Positions 45,340-55,265 of a stretch of DNA of 64,000 nt are shown here, in pieces. The DNA is from Acaudatibacter sp963835495. GTDB taxonomy: Bacteria; Pseudomonadota; Alphaproteobacteria; Caulobacterales; Caulobacteraceae. The translations under genes and the position numbers were made by a program. Within the stretch, counting starts at the first letter, position 1. The number at the start of each line of letters is the position of its first letter. The notes under the pieces were generated by a model. That model ran no database searches. It was not told the origin of the DNA and saw only the letters and a list, made by a program, of their open reading frames with translations. The stretch covers positions 1,488,001 through 1,552,000 of the forward strand of contig CAWIFQ010000003.1 of the NCBI GenBank assembly GCA_963835495.1, written 5' to 3'.

Positions 45340-45452
45340 CGTCATGGCCGGGCTCGTCCCGGTCATCCATCGGCCCGCCGTGACACTGCCCAGGTCCACG
45401 ACCATCGGTGAATGCGTCACCATGGGTGGCCGGGACAAGCCCGGCCATGACG
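45340..45452. repeat. Inverted pair of the 31-bp palindromic repeat after lon
   Basis: Two copies, 45340-45370 and 45422-45452, lie head to head 51 bp apart and match as reverse complements over 31 bases with three mismatches. The whole can fold into one long hairpin after lon and may end its transcript. Confidence 0.75.
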
Positions 45453-45505
45453 TGGCTGGGACCATGGTTGTAACAGAGCGAGGCGAGCAAAAACCACCTC
45501 CCTGA

Positions 45506-45536
45506 CGTCATGGCCGGGCTTGTCCCGCCCATCCAT
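45506..45536 (+). repeat. Direct copy 1 of the 31-bp repeat, left of the GIY-YIG gene
   Basis: It begins CGTCATGGCCGGGCTTGTCC, ends CATCCAT, and stops 17 bp before the GIY-YIG start codon. It is in the same orientation as the copy at 45863. Confidence 0.8.
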
Positions 45537-45553
45537 CGACGTGATCCTCGCTC

Positions 45554-45852
45554 ATGGTCGGCCGCGACAGCTTCATCGCCGTCTACATGATGAGCAACCA
45601 TGAGCGCGGAACGCTCTACATCGGCGTCACAAGCGATCTCATCACGCGCGTGACCCAACACCGCGCCGGCGAGATTGCGGGCTTCACACAGCGTTACGCC
45701 CTGAAGCGCCTCGTTTGGTACGAGCAGTGGGAGAGCATCTCCGAGGCCATCCATCGCGAGAAGGCGCTCAAGAAATACAGCGCGATTGGAAGATCAACCT
45801 GATCGAGCGCGAAAACCCCGCCTGGAATGATCTCTATCCGGCGTTCTTCTGA
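45554..45852 (+). pseudogene. Small GIY-YIG endonuclease-domain gene, frameshifted near its 3' end
   Basis: The gene encodes a UPF0213-like GIY-YIG protein: GTLYIGVTSDLITRV near residue 19, GFTQRYALKRLVWYEQWESI near 41 and AIHREKALKKY near 64. At codon 75 the frame breaks: as written it stops at 45802. Adding one base near 45777-45780 continues as RDWKINLIERENPAWNDLYP to a stop at 45852, which is how these proteins normally end (about 99 residues). So either one base has been lost or the assembly is wrong here. The domain is found in structure-specific nucleases and homing endonucleases; small members like this have no proven role. It is bracketed by direct repeats. Confidence 0.85.
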
Positions 45853-45862
45853 TCACTAGCCT

Positions 45863-45893
45863 CGTCATGGCCGGGCGCGTCCCGGCCATCCAT
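45863..45893 (+). repeat. Direct copy 2 of the 31-bp repeat, right of the GIY-YIG gene
   Basis: It begins CGTCATGGCCGGGCGCGTCC and ends CATCCAT, ten bases after the restored GIY-YIG stop. Together with the copy at 45506 it frames a unit of about 388 bp. Confidence 0.8.
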
Positions 45894-45906
45894 CGCGTCG
45901 CCACTG

Positions 45907-46639
45907 CTAGGCGGCGACCTTCAGCTTCGCCTCGAACAGCTCCGGGAAGTAGCGGCGCGCGAAGCGGTCGCGGTAGGCGATCAGGTTCGCGTGACCGGAC
46001 ATGGCGGCGCGCAGGGCGATCGGAAGCGGCGGGGTCAGGATCGCTTCGACGACGCCGAACAGCGAAGCATCGGCGCCGCAGGGGGCCGCGCCCATCAGGA
46101 ACGGCTTGTCGGCGAGGAACGCCGCCAGGGCGTCGATGTCCTGCACCCCGAACGCAGCGACCTGCTCGGCGCCGTGGCGGCCGATCCCCTGCCCGCGCAG
46201 CCGCGCCGTGTTCGAGCGCCGCAGCATCGCCTTGATCAGCGGCCGCAGTGGCGGCGGAAACCTTCCGAACATGTGCCGGCCGAGCCCCCGCTCGAACACC
46301 TCGTCGTCGCACCAGCGCGCGTGCATCATCGCGAAGTAGAGGTGGTCCTCGCAGAGGCGCTGCATTGATAGCGCCACCGCCTTCTCGCTCGGCGTCAGGC
46401 CCGCATCGAAGTCGAACCCATGCTTGTCCTCGATCCAGGCGCGGATTAGCGCCGAGTCCGCCGTCCTGACCCCGTCGTGCTCGATCATCGGCAACAACCG
46501 GTGCGGCGCGGTGAGCGGGTTGCCGACCACCGTCCGGTAAGGCGCGGCCGCCATCCGCAGCAGCGCCATCGTCTTCAGTACGAACGGAACTCGGATCCGC
46601 CGCGCCCATGAACGGGCCAAAGGTGTGAAGCAGGATCAT
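45907..46639 (-). pseudogene. Glutathione S-transferase-like gene with a one-base frameshift near the N-terminus
   Basis: Starting at the ATG at 46639 the product begins MILLHTFGPFMGAADPS, the usual N-terminus of this metaxin-like GST group, then loses frame. The continuation PFVLKTMALLRMAAAPYRTV...LPMIEHDG is in another frame that runs to 45907. Removing one A from the AA pair at 46588-46589 gives PSPFVLKTMALL and one protein of about 243 residues: N-terminal thioredoxin-like domain, then the helical domain (DADASLFG-type ADASLFGVVEAIL near the end). A TTG at 46620 can start the second frame but would lack the first strand. A real mutation and a sequencing error are both possible. Confidence 0.75.
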
Positions 46640-46729
46640 CGCGGCGCCTCGGGGTTGCGGGCGCTATCCAGCACGGATCCTTCTCGCTAGAAATTACAAA
46701 GAACCGACCAAGACTATCGGGTTTCTCAA

Positions 46730-48055
46730 ATGAGCGGCTTCACTTTGCAGCAGCTGCAGTGCTTCGACGCCGTGGTCAGCGAAGGCGGGTTCCAGGCCGC
46801 CGCGGCACGGCTGGGGCGCACCCACCCGACCGTGTTCACCGCGGTCGGCAACCTGGAGGCGCAGCTCGGCCTGGCGCTGTTCGACCGCAGCGGCTATCGC
46901 GCCAGGCTGACCGACGCCGGGCGCTCGTTCCATGACAAGGCCCAGGCGTTCCTGCACGAGCTGCAGGCGCTGGAGCGGCACGCGGCCCAGCTCAGCCTGG
47001 GCGAGGAAAGCGAGCTGCGCGTCGTCGTCGGCGACCTCAGCCCGCTGCCCGACACGCTGGCCCTGCTTCGCCGGTTCTTCGACGACCACCCGGCCACGCG
47101 TCTGCACCTGCACTTCGAGGCCATTTCCGGACCCTGGGAGCGGCTGTTCGATGGCGAGGCCGACCTGATCTTGCACCACATCGACAAGTCGGACCCGCGG
47201 CTGGAATTCATCGATCTGTTCGCGGTGACGCTGACGCCGGTCGCGGCGCCCGGCTTCGTCGATGCGCCAGCCAGCGAGGCTGCGGATCGGTTGAAGTCCA
47301 AGGTGCAGTGCGTTATCCGCGACACCGCCCGCCACTCGCAGCCGCGCGACTACTTTCTGGTCGAAGGCGCGCGCCAGCTGACCGTGAGCGACCAGCTGAT
47401 GAAGCGCGAGCTGATCGTCCAGGGCATGGGCTGGGGCCACCTCCCCGGCTACCTGATCGAGGACGACCTGGGCGCCGGTCGGCTGGTCGCGCTCTCGGGT
47501 CCCGGCCTGGCCGGCGGCCGCGCCGAGATCGTCGCCGCCCGCCGCCGCGACGTCGCCCACGGCCCGGTGGCCGAGCGACTTTGGGGCCATATCGCAGCGC
47601 AAGCGCCGGCGAATGCGGACGCTGACAGCAGGTCAGTTCGGCGCGAGCGGCGCGCCGACGTGGCGGTGCAGTTCCAGCGGGGCGCCGATGTTGTCGACCG
47701 GCTCCAGGCCGGCGCCGACGCCGCGGATGATCACCGTGCCGAAGTCGAGCATGCGGCCGAGGATGCCTTGCTGCACCAGCACGCTCTCGACCTTGTCCAG
47801 GTTCATCTCCACCGTGTTGCGCGAGATGAAGCCGGTTTTGTAGATCACCCGGCGGGTGGTGACGATGATCTCGGTGTTCACCGCTACGATCCAGGCGCGG
47901 ATCAGCTGGAACAGGCCGAGAAAGAGCGCGATCAGCGCCGCGAGCATCAGGCCCAGCCGCACCGCCTCGGTCTTGAGCAGCATCGCCGCAACGGCGAAGC
48001 CGATCGCCGCCAGGATCAGCACCAGGCCGACGAAGTAGATGATCCAGTGCAGTGA
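46730..48055 (+). CDS. LysR-family transcriptional regulator with an abnormal read-through tail
   Basis: A LysR regulator: winged helix in residues 5-65 (LQQLQCFDAVVSEGGFQAAA, TAVGNLEAQLGLALFDRSGY), then the substrate-binding domain up to about residue 298. The family ends there, but no stop follows. The frame runs another 140 or so codons into Arg/Asp/Gln-rich sequence that is only the complement of the PH-domain gene. One base lost close to 47600 would be enough to bring a TGA at 47623-47625 into frame. The regulator itself is convincing; the tail is not. It diverges from the frameshifted GST gene and probably regulates it. Confidence 0.75.
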   Translation: MSGFTLQQLQCFDAVVSEGGFQAAAARLGRTHPTVFTAVGNLEAQLGLALFDRSGYRARLTDAGRSFHDKAQAFLHELQALERHAAQLSLGEESELRVVVGDLSPLPDTLALLRRFFDDHPATRLHLHFEAISGPWERLFDGEADLILHHIDKSDPRLEFIDLFAVTLTPVAAPGFVDAPASEAADRLKSKVQCVIRDTARHSQPRDYFLVEGARQLTVSDQLMKRELIVQGMGWGHLPGYLIEDDLGAGRLVALSGPGLAGGRAEIVAARRRDVAHGPVAERLWGHIAAQAPANADADSRSVRRERRADVAVQFQRGADVVDRLQAGADAADDHRAEVEHAAEDALLHQHALDLVQVHLHRVARDEAGFVDHPAGGDDDLGVHRYDPGADQLEQAEKERDQRREHQAQPHRLGLEQHRRNGEADRRQDQHQADEVDDPVQ

Positions 48056-48109
48056 GGCGCGGTAGGCGATGGTCTCGCCCGGCTGCAGCACGCGCTCCGC
48101 ATAACCCAT
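47633..48109 (-). CDS. PH-domain (bPH2, YdbS-like) membrane protein
   Basis: A 158-residue protein with a short N-terminal part (MGYAERVLQPGETIAYRASL), two adjacent membrane helices (residues 24-70), and a bacterial PH domain: VNTEIIVTTRRVIYKTGFIS and EMNLDKVESVLVQQGILGRM. Family function is unknown; members sit in the inner membrane with the domain in the cytoplasm. The complement of this gene carries the LysR read-through, but codon use and family match show this strand is the real one. Confidence 0.9.
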   Translation of the reverse strand: MGYAERVLQPGETIAYRASLHWIIYFVGLVLILAAIGFAVAAMLLKTEAVRLGLMLAALIALFLGLFQLIRAWIVAVNTEIIVTTRRVIYKTGFISRNTVEMNLDKVESVLVQQGILGRMLDFGTVIIRGVGAGLEPVDNIGAPLELHRHVGAPLAPN

Positions 48110-48177
48110 CGCATGTCCTCGACGATTCCCCGCGGCGCGAACCTATCGTTCCGGCCCGGAGCGCGCTAGCGCGGTAT

Positions 48178-48224
48178 CCTCCCCCGCAGGGGGAGGGGGA
48201 CCCCGAAGGGGTGGAGGGGGTATG
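48178..48224 (+). repeat. GC-rich dispersed repeat, copy A
   Basis: CCCGCAGGGGGAGGGGGACC and the following GGGGTGGAGGGGGTATG form a segment that recurs in inverted form at 48283-48330 with a few differences. It is an intergenic element, not coding. Confidence 0.65.
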
Positions 48225-48282
48225 TTGCAGCGAGCGGCTGCCCGCGTTTAGTCTCGCGTTACCTGGCGACGACGGCGCCCGT

Positions 48283-48330
48283 CATCGTACCCCCTCCACC
48301 GCTACGCGGTCCCCCTCCCCCTACGGGTGA
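48283..48330 (-). repeat. GC-rich dispersed repeat, copy B, reaching into a gene's 3' end
   Basis: The reverse complement of this copy (CCCGTAGGGGGAGGGGGACC..., then GGTGGAGGGGGTACGATG) matches copy A at 48178. Its CCTCACCCGTAG supplies the last three codons and the TAG stop of the P-loop gene. Confidence 0.65.
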
Positions 48331-48938
48331 GGACAAAGCGCCGCCAGCGCCGCCTCGGCGACATCGTCCTGCAGCATCGCCGCCGTCACCTCGACCAGCG
48401 GCAGGCCGAGCCGCCGTACGTGGGCCATCATCATCGCGTTGTAGAGCCGGGTTCGGGCCGCGAAGCTCTCGATCAGCTGGCGCCCGGTTGGCCCGGCCTC
48501 GTCGAAGCGGCTTTCGCGGCGGATGCGGGCGTCGAACACGGCGTCGTCGGCGGTCAGCCAGACCGCGCGCACCGCCGGCAGGTCGAGCTCGGCGACCAGC
48601 TCCGGCCACAGCGCCGAGCCCTCCAGCACTAGCGGCGCCGCGTGCTCGTCGACGGCCCGCGCCTCGATCCGCTCGCGCACCATCGGCCACATGCGCCCGT
48701 AGTGGGCGAGCACGTCGGCGATCAGCTCGTCCGGCGTCAGCGTGCGATAGTGCTCGGCGACGTGGTCCGGCACGACCCAGGTCGGCGTCGGCCACGGTCG
48801 GCCCGGGTGCCGCGCCAGGCTGTCGGTGGAGATCGCCTCCCCGCCCAGCCTCGCCGCCACCGCCCGCGCCGTGGTCGACTTGCCAGCGTGCGAGGTCCCG
48901 CCGATCAGCGCGACCCGAAATTGCGCCGACCGCCTCAA
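48321..48938 (-). CDS. P-loop NTPase, 2-phosphoglycerate-kinase/cytidylate-kinase-like
   Basis: A 205-residue protein with a P-loop near residue 13 (ALIGGTSHAGKSTTARAVAA), a probable Walker B in PLVLEGSALWPELVAE near 105 and an arginine-rich lid (DARIRRESRFDEAG near 137). This is the plan of small-molecule kinases; the substrate cannot be named. The only possible start is a TTG at 48938, preceded by GGAG; no ATG or GTG lies between it and an upstream in-frame stop. The C-terminus PHP and the stop codon come from a dispersed repeat. Confidence 0.85.
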   Translation of the reverse strand: MRRSAQFRVALIGGTSHAGKSTTARAVAARLGGEAISTDSLARHPGRPWPTPTWVVPDHVAEHYRTLTPDELIADVLAHYGRMWPMVRERIEARAVDEHAAPLVLEGSALWPELVAELDLPAVRAVWLTADDAVFDARIRRESRFDEAGPTGRQLIESFAARTRLYNAMMMAHVRRLGLPLVEVTAAMLQDDVAEAALAALCPHP

Positions 48939-49041
48939 GCTCTCCGCCGCCTCCGTTCTTCGCGTCGCACCCTAGCTCCGGCGAGCAACAGGGACTATAT
49001 CGTTTACGACTTATGCTCAGTTTCAGCATAAGGGAGGAACG

Positions 49042-51090
<2,049 letters not shown>

Positions 51091-51106
51091 GCGGCGGATG
51101 AAGCGG

Positions 51107-51232
51107 CTAGCGGCCCAGCACCACGACGCAGAACGCCAGCACGGCCAGCGTCAGCGTCATCTGCAGCCCGAACTTCAGCCAGTTCGGCCCGCGCCGGGGC
51201 GTCTCCGCATAGGTGAAAGTCAAGCGCGTCAT
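51107..51232 (-). CDS. Possible small single-helix membrane protein (41 residues)
   Basis: The frame encodes MTRLTFTYAETPRRGPNWLK followed by a hydrophobic helix (MTLTLAVLAFCVVVLG) and a final Arg. The basic segment before the helix and codon use like the genome's support a real gene; the ribosome-binding site is weak. It lies 16 bp from the nadE stop on the opposite strand. No family is recognised. It is too short for many gene finders. Confidence 0.5.
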   Translation of the reverse strand: MTRLTFTYAETPRRGPNWLKFGLQMTLTLAVLAFCVVVLGR

Positions 51233-51496
51233 GGGCGGAGAATGTCGCAGCGAAGCTTAACGGCAGCTTAGTATTTACCGTTAACAAGCACTTTCTTCGC
51301 AGAAGCGATGGGATATCGGCGAGCGGACTACTGATTCCGGTGAGTCATCGGCCTCCTTCACGCCACCATCGACTGCCGTCTAGGGTAGTTCTAGCTGCCA
51401 CAATCTCGCCCTATTCTACAACCCACCCCGCGTGAGGAAGCTCAATACTACAGGCGTCGACCATCACTCGGCGCCTTCGCGGTCGCGCTCACCTCC
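51233..51496. other. Intergenic region between small membrane protein and ppc
   Basis: These 264 bp are noticeably AT-richer than the flanks and show no reading frame, repeat or RNA gene that I can name. They may hold the small gene's promoter. Confidence 0.5.
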
Positions 51497-54187
51497 CTAC
51501 CCGCTGTTGCGCAGGCCCGTGGCGATGCCGTTCATGGTCAGCAGGATGCCTTCGCGCACCTGCGGATCCTCATCGCCCTCGCGGTGACGGCCGATCATCT
51601 CGATCTGCAGATGGTTCAGCGCCTCCAGATATGGCCGGCGGTAGCGGATGTGGGCGGCGAGTTCCGGGTTGCGCTCGGAGAGCGGGACGTCGCGGCGGAT
51701 CGCCAGCAGCGACTGGCTGGTCCGCTCGAATTCGGCCTCGATCGCGCCCAGCACCCGGCTGCGCAACGGGGCGTCGGCGACAAGGGCGGCGTAGCGGCGC
51801 GCGATCCGCATGTCCGCCTTGGCCATCACCATTTCCATGTTGTCGAGCGCGCTGGCGAAGAACGGCCAGGCCTCCGCCAGGTCGGCCAGCTCGGCGAGGT
51901 CATGGCCGGCGACGGCCGAGCCGAAGCCGAACCACCCCGGCAGCATCACCCGCGCCTGCGACCAGGAAAACACCCAGGGAATGGCGCGCAGGTCCTCGAT
52001 CCGCTGCGACGGCGTGCGCGAGGCCGGACGGCTGCCGATGTTGAGGCTGGAGATCTCGCCGATCGGCGTCGCCTCGCGGAAGAAGCGGGCGAAGCCGGGC
52101 GTGTCGTAGACCAGCGCGCGGTAGGCGGTCATCGACGCGGCCGAAAGCTCGGCCATCACGGCCGCGCCGGCGGCGTGTTCGTCGTTGTTGCGCCGCCCGA
52201 GCGTGGCCAGCAGCGTCGCCGCGGTCATGGTCTCCAGGTTCTCGCGGCCGATCGCGGGGTCGGCGTACTTGTTGGCGACCACCTCGCCCTGTTCGGTGAT
52301 GCGGATGCGGCCGGCGACCGTGCCCTCGGGCTGGGCCAGGATCGCCTCGAAGCTGGAGCCGCCGCCCCGCCCTACCGCGCCGCCGCGGCCGTGGAAGAAC
52401 TGCAGCGCCACGCCCGCGTCCTCGACCACCGACTTCAGCTCGCGCTGCGCCTCGTGCAGCGACCAGATCGAGGTCAGGTAGCTGCCGTCCTTGTTGGAGT
52501 CCGAGTAGCCGATCATGATCTCCTGCGCCCCGCGGGCGGCCAGGTGGCCCTGCAGCGGCGAACAGGCGAGGAAGGCGCGCATGGTGGCTGGCGCGGCCTC
52601 CAGGTCGGCGATGGTCTCGAACAGCGGCGCGACCAGGATCGGCGAGCGGGCCGGGTCGCCGGGCGCGTAGAGGCCGACCTCCTTGAGCAGCACATAGACT
52701 TCCAGCAGGTCGGAGACGGCGGTGGTCTTGGAGATGACGTAGGTGTCGATCGCCTTGGCGCCATAGCGGGCGCTGGCGGCGGCGGCGGCGCGCAGCACCC
52801 CGAGCTCCTTCAAGGTCTCGTCCGAATAACGTGCGAGCGGGGACGAGAGCGGACGCAGGGTCGTCAGCTCGCTTGCGAGCAGCGCGATCCGGGCATCTTC
52901 AGGCAGCGCGAGATAGTCGGGGCAGACCCCGACCGCCTGCACCAACTCGGCGACCACTCGCTCGTGGACGTCCGAGTTCTGCCGCATGTCCAGCGTGGCG
53001 AGATGGAAGCCGAAACAGTCGACGGCACGGATCAGATCGCGCAGCCGACCGTGGCGGAACGTCTCGCCGTGATGGGTGACGAGCGAATCCTGGATCACCT
53101 GCAGATCGGCCTTCAGCTCGTCCGCCGAAGCGTAGGGCGCGCCGGCGATCGGCGACGGACGCGCCGGCGGCGCACCGGTCAGGTCCGGCGCGGCGCCAGC
53201 GAGGCGGGCGTAGATGCCAGATAGCGCGCGGCGATAGGGTTCGTCGCGGCGCTGCGGGGCGTCGTCGCCGGAGCGGTCGGCCAGCGCGGCCAGCGCCGCC
53301 GTCACCTTCACGTGCTCCACCGAGAGCGACAGGGCCGCACCGAGGGCGTGGATCTCCTCCAGATAGTGCGAGACCGCCAGGCGCGACTGGGTGAGGAACG
53401 CCAGCCGCAGCGTCTCGGCGGTGACGTTGGGATTGCCGTCGCGATCGCCGCCGACCCAGGAGCCGATGCGCAGGAAGCTGGGCGCCTCGACGGAGTTGCC
53501 GAGCGCGGCCTCCAGGTCGGCGTAGACCCTCGGCAGCTCGCGGATGAACGTGCGCTCGAAGAACGAGACCGCGTTCTCGATCTCGTCGGCGACGCCCAGG
53601 CTGGTGGGGCGCAGCTGTCGGGTCGCCCACAGGATCAGTATCTGCCGGGCGAGCTCGGCCTCTATCGCCGGCCGCGCCTCGGTCGTTGCGCGATCATGAG
53701 CGTCAAACGTCTCGGCGATGCGGCTGACGCGGTCGATCACGCTCTTGCGCCGCACCTCGCTGGGGTGGGCGGTGATCACCGGCATCACCAGCGCGCGGCC
53801 GAGCGCCTGGCCGATGGCTTCGGCGCCGACGCCGTCCGCCTGCAGCCGCGCCACCGCCCCCGCCAGCGAGCGGTCGGCGTCGGACCCGGCGCGCAGCCGC
53901 CGCCGCGCCTCCTGGTCCTCGGCGATGTTGATGAGCTGGGAGAAGCACACGAAGCTGTGGGCGAAGCGCAAGGCGTCGGGCAGCGATAGCGCCTGCAGCA
54001 GGCTGTCGAGCTTCAGCCCGCGCTCTGGCGCGCCATCGCGGTGGTAGGCGACCGAGGCCTGGCGGATCTGCTCGATCGCCTCGAACACCGCCTCCCCTTC
54101 CTCCGTCCTCAGCACCCGGCCCAGGATGTCGCCGAACAGGCGCACGTCGGCGCGCAGCAGCATGGCGGGGGTCGGGGCGTGGGCCAT
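51497..54187 (-). CDS. ppc: Phosphoenolpyruvate carboxylase
   Basis: An 896-residue PEP carboxylase, which fixes bicarbonate onto PEP to give oxaloacetate for the citric acid cycle. Catalytic landmarks are intact: VITAHPSEVRRKSV (His near residue 139), FHGRGGAVGRGGG (Arg loop near 605), GYSDSNKDGSYL (Lys near 564) and the C-terminal NGIATGLRNSG. I start at the ATG at 54187; the frame is open 36 bases further. Downstream of the heptosyltransferase-like gene by 52 bp on the same strand. Allosteric control is expected but not visible. Confidence 0.96.
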   Translation of the reverse strand: MAHAPTPAMLLRADVRLFGDILGRVLRTEEGEAVFEAIEQIRQASVAYHRDGAPERGLKLDSLLQALSLPDALRFAHSFVCFSQLINIAEDQEARRRLRAGSDADRSLAGAVARLQADGVGAEAIGQALGRALVMPVITAHPSEVRRKSVIDRVSRIAETFDAHDRATTEARPAIEAELARQILILWATRQLRPTSLGVADEIENAVSFFERTFIRELPRVYADLEAALGNSVEAPSFLRIGSWVGGDRDGNPNVTAETLRLAFLTQSRLAVSHYLEEIHALGAALSLSVEHVKVTAALAALADRSGDDAPQRRDEPYRRALSGIYARLAGAAPDLTGAPPARPSPIAGAPYASADELKADLQVIQDSLVTHHGETFRHGRLRDLIRAVDCFGFHLATLDMRQNSDVHERVVAELVQAVGVCPDYLALPEDARIALLASELTTLRPLSSPLARYSDETLKELGVLRAAAAASARYGAKAIDTYVISKTTAVSDLLEVYVLLKEVGLYAPGDPARSPILVAPLFETIADLEAAPATMRAFLACSPLQGHLAARGAQEIMIGYSDSNKDGSYLTSIWSLHEAQRELKSVVEDAGVALQFFHGRGGAVGRGGGSSFEAILAQPEGTVAGRIRITEQGEVVANKYADPAIGRENLETMTAATLLATLGRRNNDEHAAGAAVMAELSAASMTAYRALVYDTPGFARFFREATPIGEISSLNIGSRPASRTPSQRIEDLRAIPWVFSWSQARVMLPGWFGFGSAVAGHDLAELADLAEAWPFFASALDNMEMVMAKADMRIARRYAALVADAPLRSRVLGAIEAEFERTSQSLLAIRRDVPLSERNPELAAHIRYRRPYLEALNHLQIEMIGRHREGDEDPQVREGILLTMNGIATGLRNSG

Positions 54188-54239
54188 CGGAGGCCTTAGA
54201 GCGCGGGTCTGCGCCGGCGGCAAGCGGAGCGCCGGGCCA

Positions 54240-55265
54240 TCAGGCGGCCGAGCCCAGCATCGGCCTCAGCAGGGTCAGCACCCGCTCAGGCGCAAGATCG
54301 TTCAGGCATTTGTGGTGGCCGAGCGGGCAGATGCGCTTGCCGCAGGGGCTGCACGGAATCTCGAGGTCCAGGATCACCGCGGCCGGGCTCAGCGGCGGTG
54401 CGAACACCGGCGAGGTCGGGCCGTAGAGCCCGATCACCGGCCGCCCGAGCGCGGCGGCGACGTGCATCAGGCCGGAGTCGTTGCTGACCACGGCGCGCGC
54501 CGCCGCGATCAGGTCGATCGCCTCGGGCAAGCTCGTGCGGCCGGCGAGATTGACGACGTCGGCGGCCAGGGCGGCGACCTGGTCGCCGATCGCCGCGTCG
54601 CCCGGACCGCCGAGCGCCCAGGCCGCGTAGCCCTCGGCCGCGAGCCGCTGCGCTAGCGCGGCGAAGTGGGCGGGCGGCCAGCGCTTCGCCGGGCCATACT
54701 CCGCGCCGATGCACAGCGCGACGGCGGGACGATCGCCGCCAAGGCCGAACTTCGCCAGCGTCGCGGCGACCGACGGCGGATCGGCCGTCAGCGTCGGCGC
54801 TGGCGTCTCGGCCGGCTGGGTCGCGCCCGGCGGGTCCGCGAGCAGGGAAAAGCGATCGACCATGCGCGGCACGGCGGCCTCGTCGAGCCGGCGGGCGTCG
54901 CTCAGCAGCAGATAGCGCGCCTCGCCGATGAAGCCGGTGCGCCGGGGAATGCCGGCGAAGAACGGAACCAGCGCCGACTTCCATGAATGCGGCAGCACGA
55001 TCGCCTCGTCGAAGCGGCCGCGCAGCGCCAGCCCGAAGTGCGCTCGCTCGCTTAGCTTGAGGGCGCCATGGGCGAACGGGTTGATCAGCGTGTCGTCCAC
55101 GCCCGGCAGACGCCGCACCAGCGCCTCGAGGTGCGGCGGCGTCAGCACCGTGATGCGCCGATCCGGGCGGCCGGCCTTCAGGCGGGCGACCAGCGAGCCC
55201 ATCATCACCGCATCGCCCAGCCAGCTCGGCCCGACGATCAGCAGCTGGGCGCCGCGCGCGCTCAC
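54240..55265 (-). CDS. Glycosyltransferase family 9 protein (lipopolysaccharide heptosyltransferase II type)
   Basis: A 341-residue GT9 enzyme related to WaaF, which adds heptose to the LPS inner core. LLIVGPSWLGDAVMMGSLVA at residues 8-27, VLPHSWKSALVPFFAGIPRR near 95, GAEYGPAKRWPPAHFAALAQ near 183 and VVSNDSGLMHVAAALGRPVI near 265 are the family blocks (the D/NSG-LMH motif binds the nucleotide sugar). A CxxC-rich tail (PCSPCGKRICPLGHHKC) is typical of the group. The start is a GTG overlapping the upstream antiporter stop (GTGA). Its exact sugar donor is inferred. Confidence 0.92.
   Translation of the reverse strand: MSARGAQLLIVGPSWLGDAVMMGSLVARLKAGRPDRRITVLTPPHLEALVRRLPGVDDTLINPFAHGALKLSERAHFGLALRGRFDEAIVLPHSWKSALVPFFAGIPRRTGFIGEARYLLLSDARRLDEAAVPRMVDRFSLLADPPGATQPAETPAPTLTADPPSVAATLAKFGLGGDRPAVALCIGAEYGPAKRWPPAHFAALAQRLAAEGYAAWALGGPGDAAIGDQVAALAADVVNLAGRTSLPEAIDLIAAARAVVSNDSGLMHVAAALGRPVIGLYGPTSPVFAPPLSPAAVILDLEIPCSPCGKRICPLGHHKCLNDLAPERVLTLLRPMLGSAA

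Noticed and set aside
46612..46620. TTG start for a full GST at 46620
   Set aside because: It would remove the first beta-strand (MILLHTFGPF), which is present in another frame just upstream; a frameshift explains both pieces better.
51584..53224. Open frame of about 545 codons antisense to ppc
   Set aside because: Shadow of ppc; no domain is recognisable.
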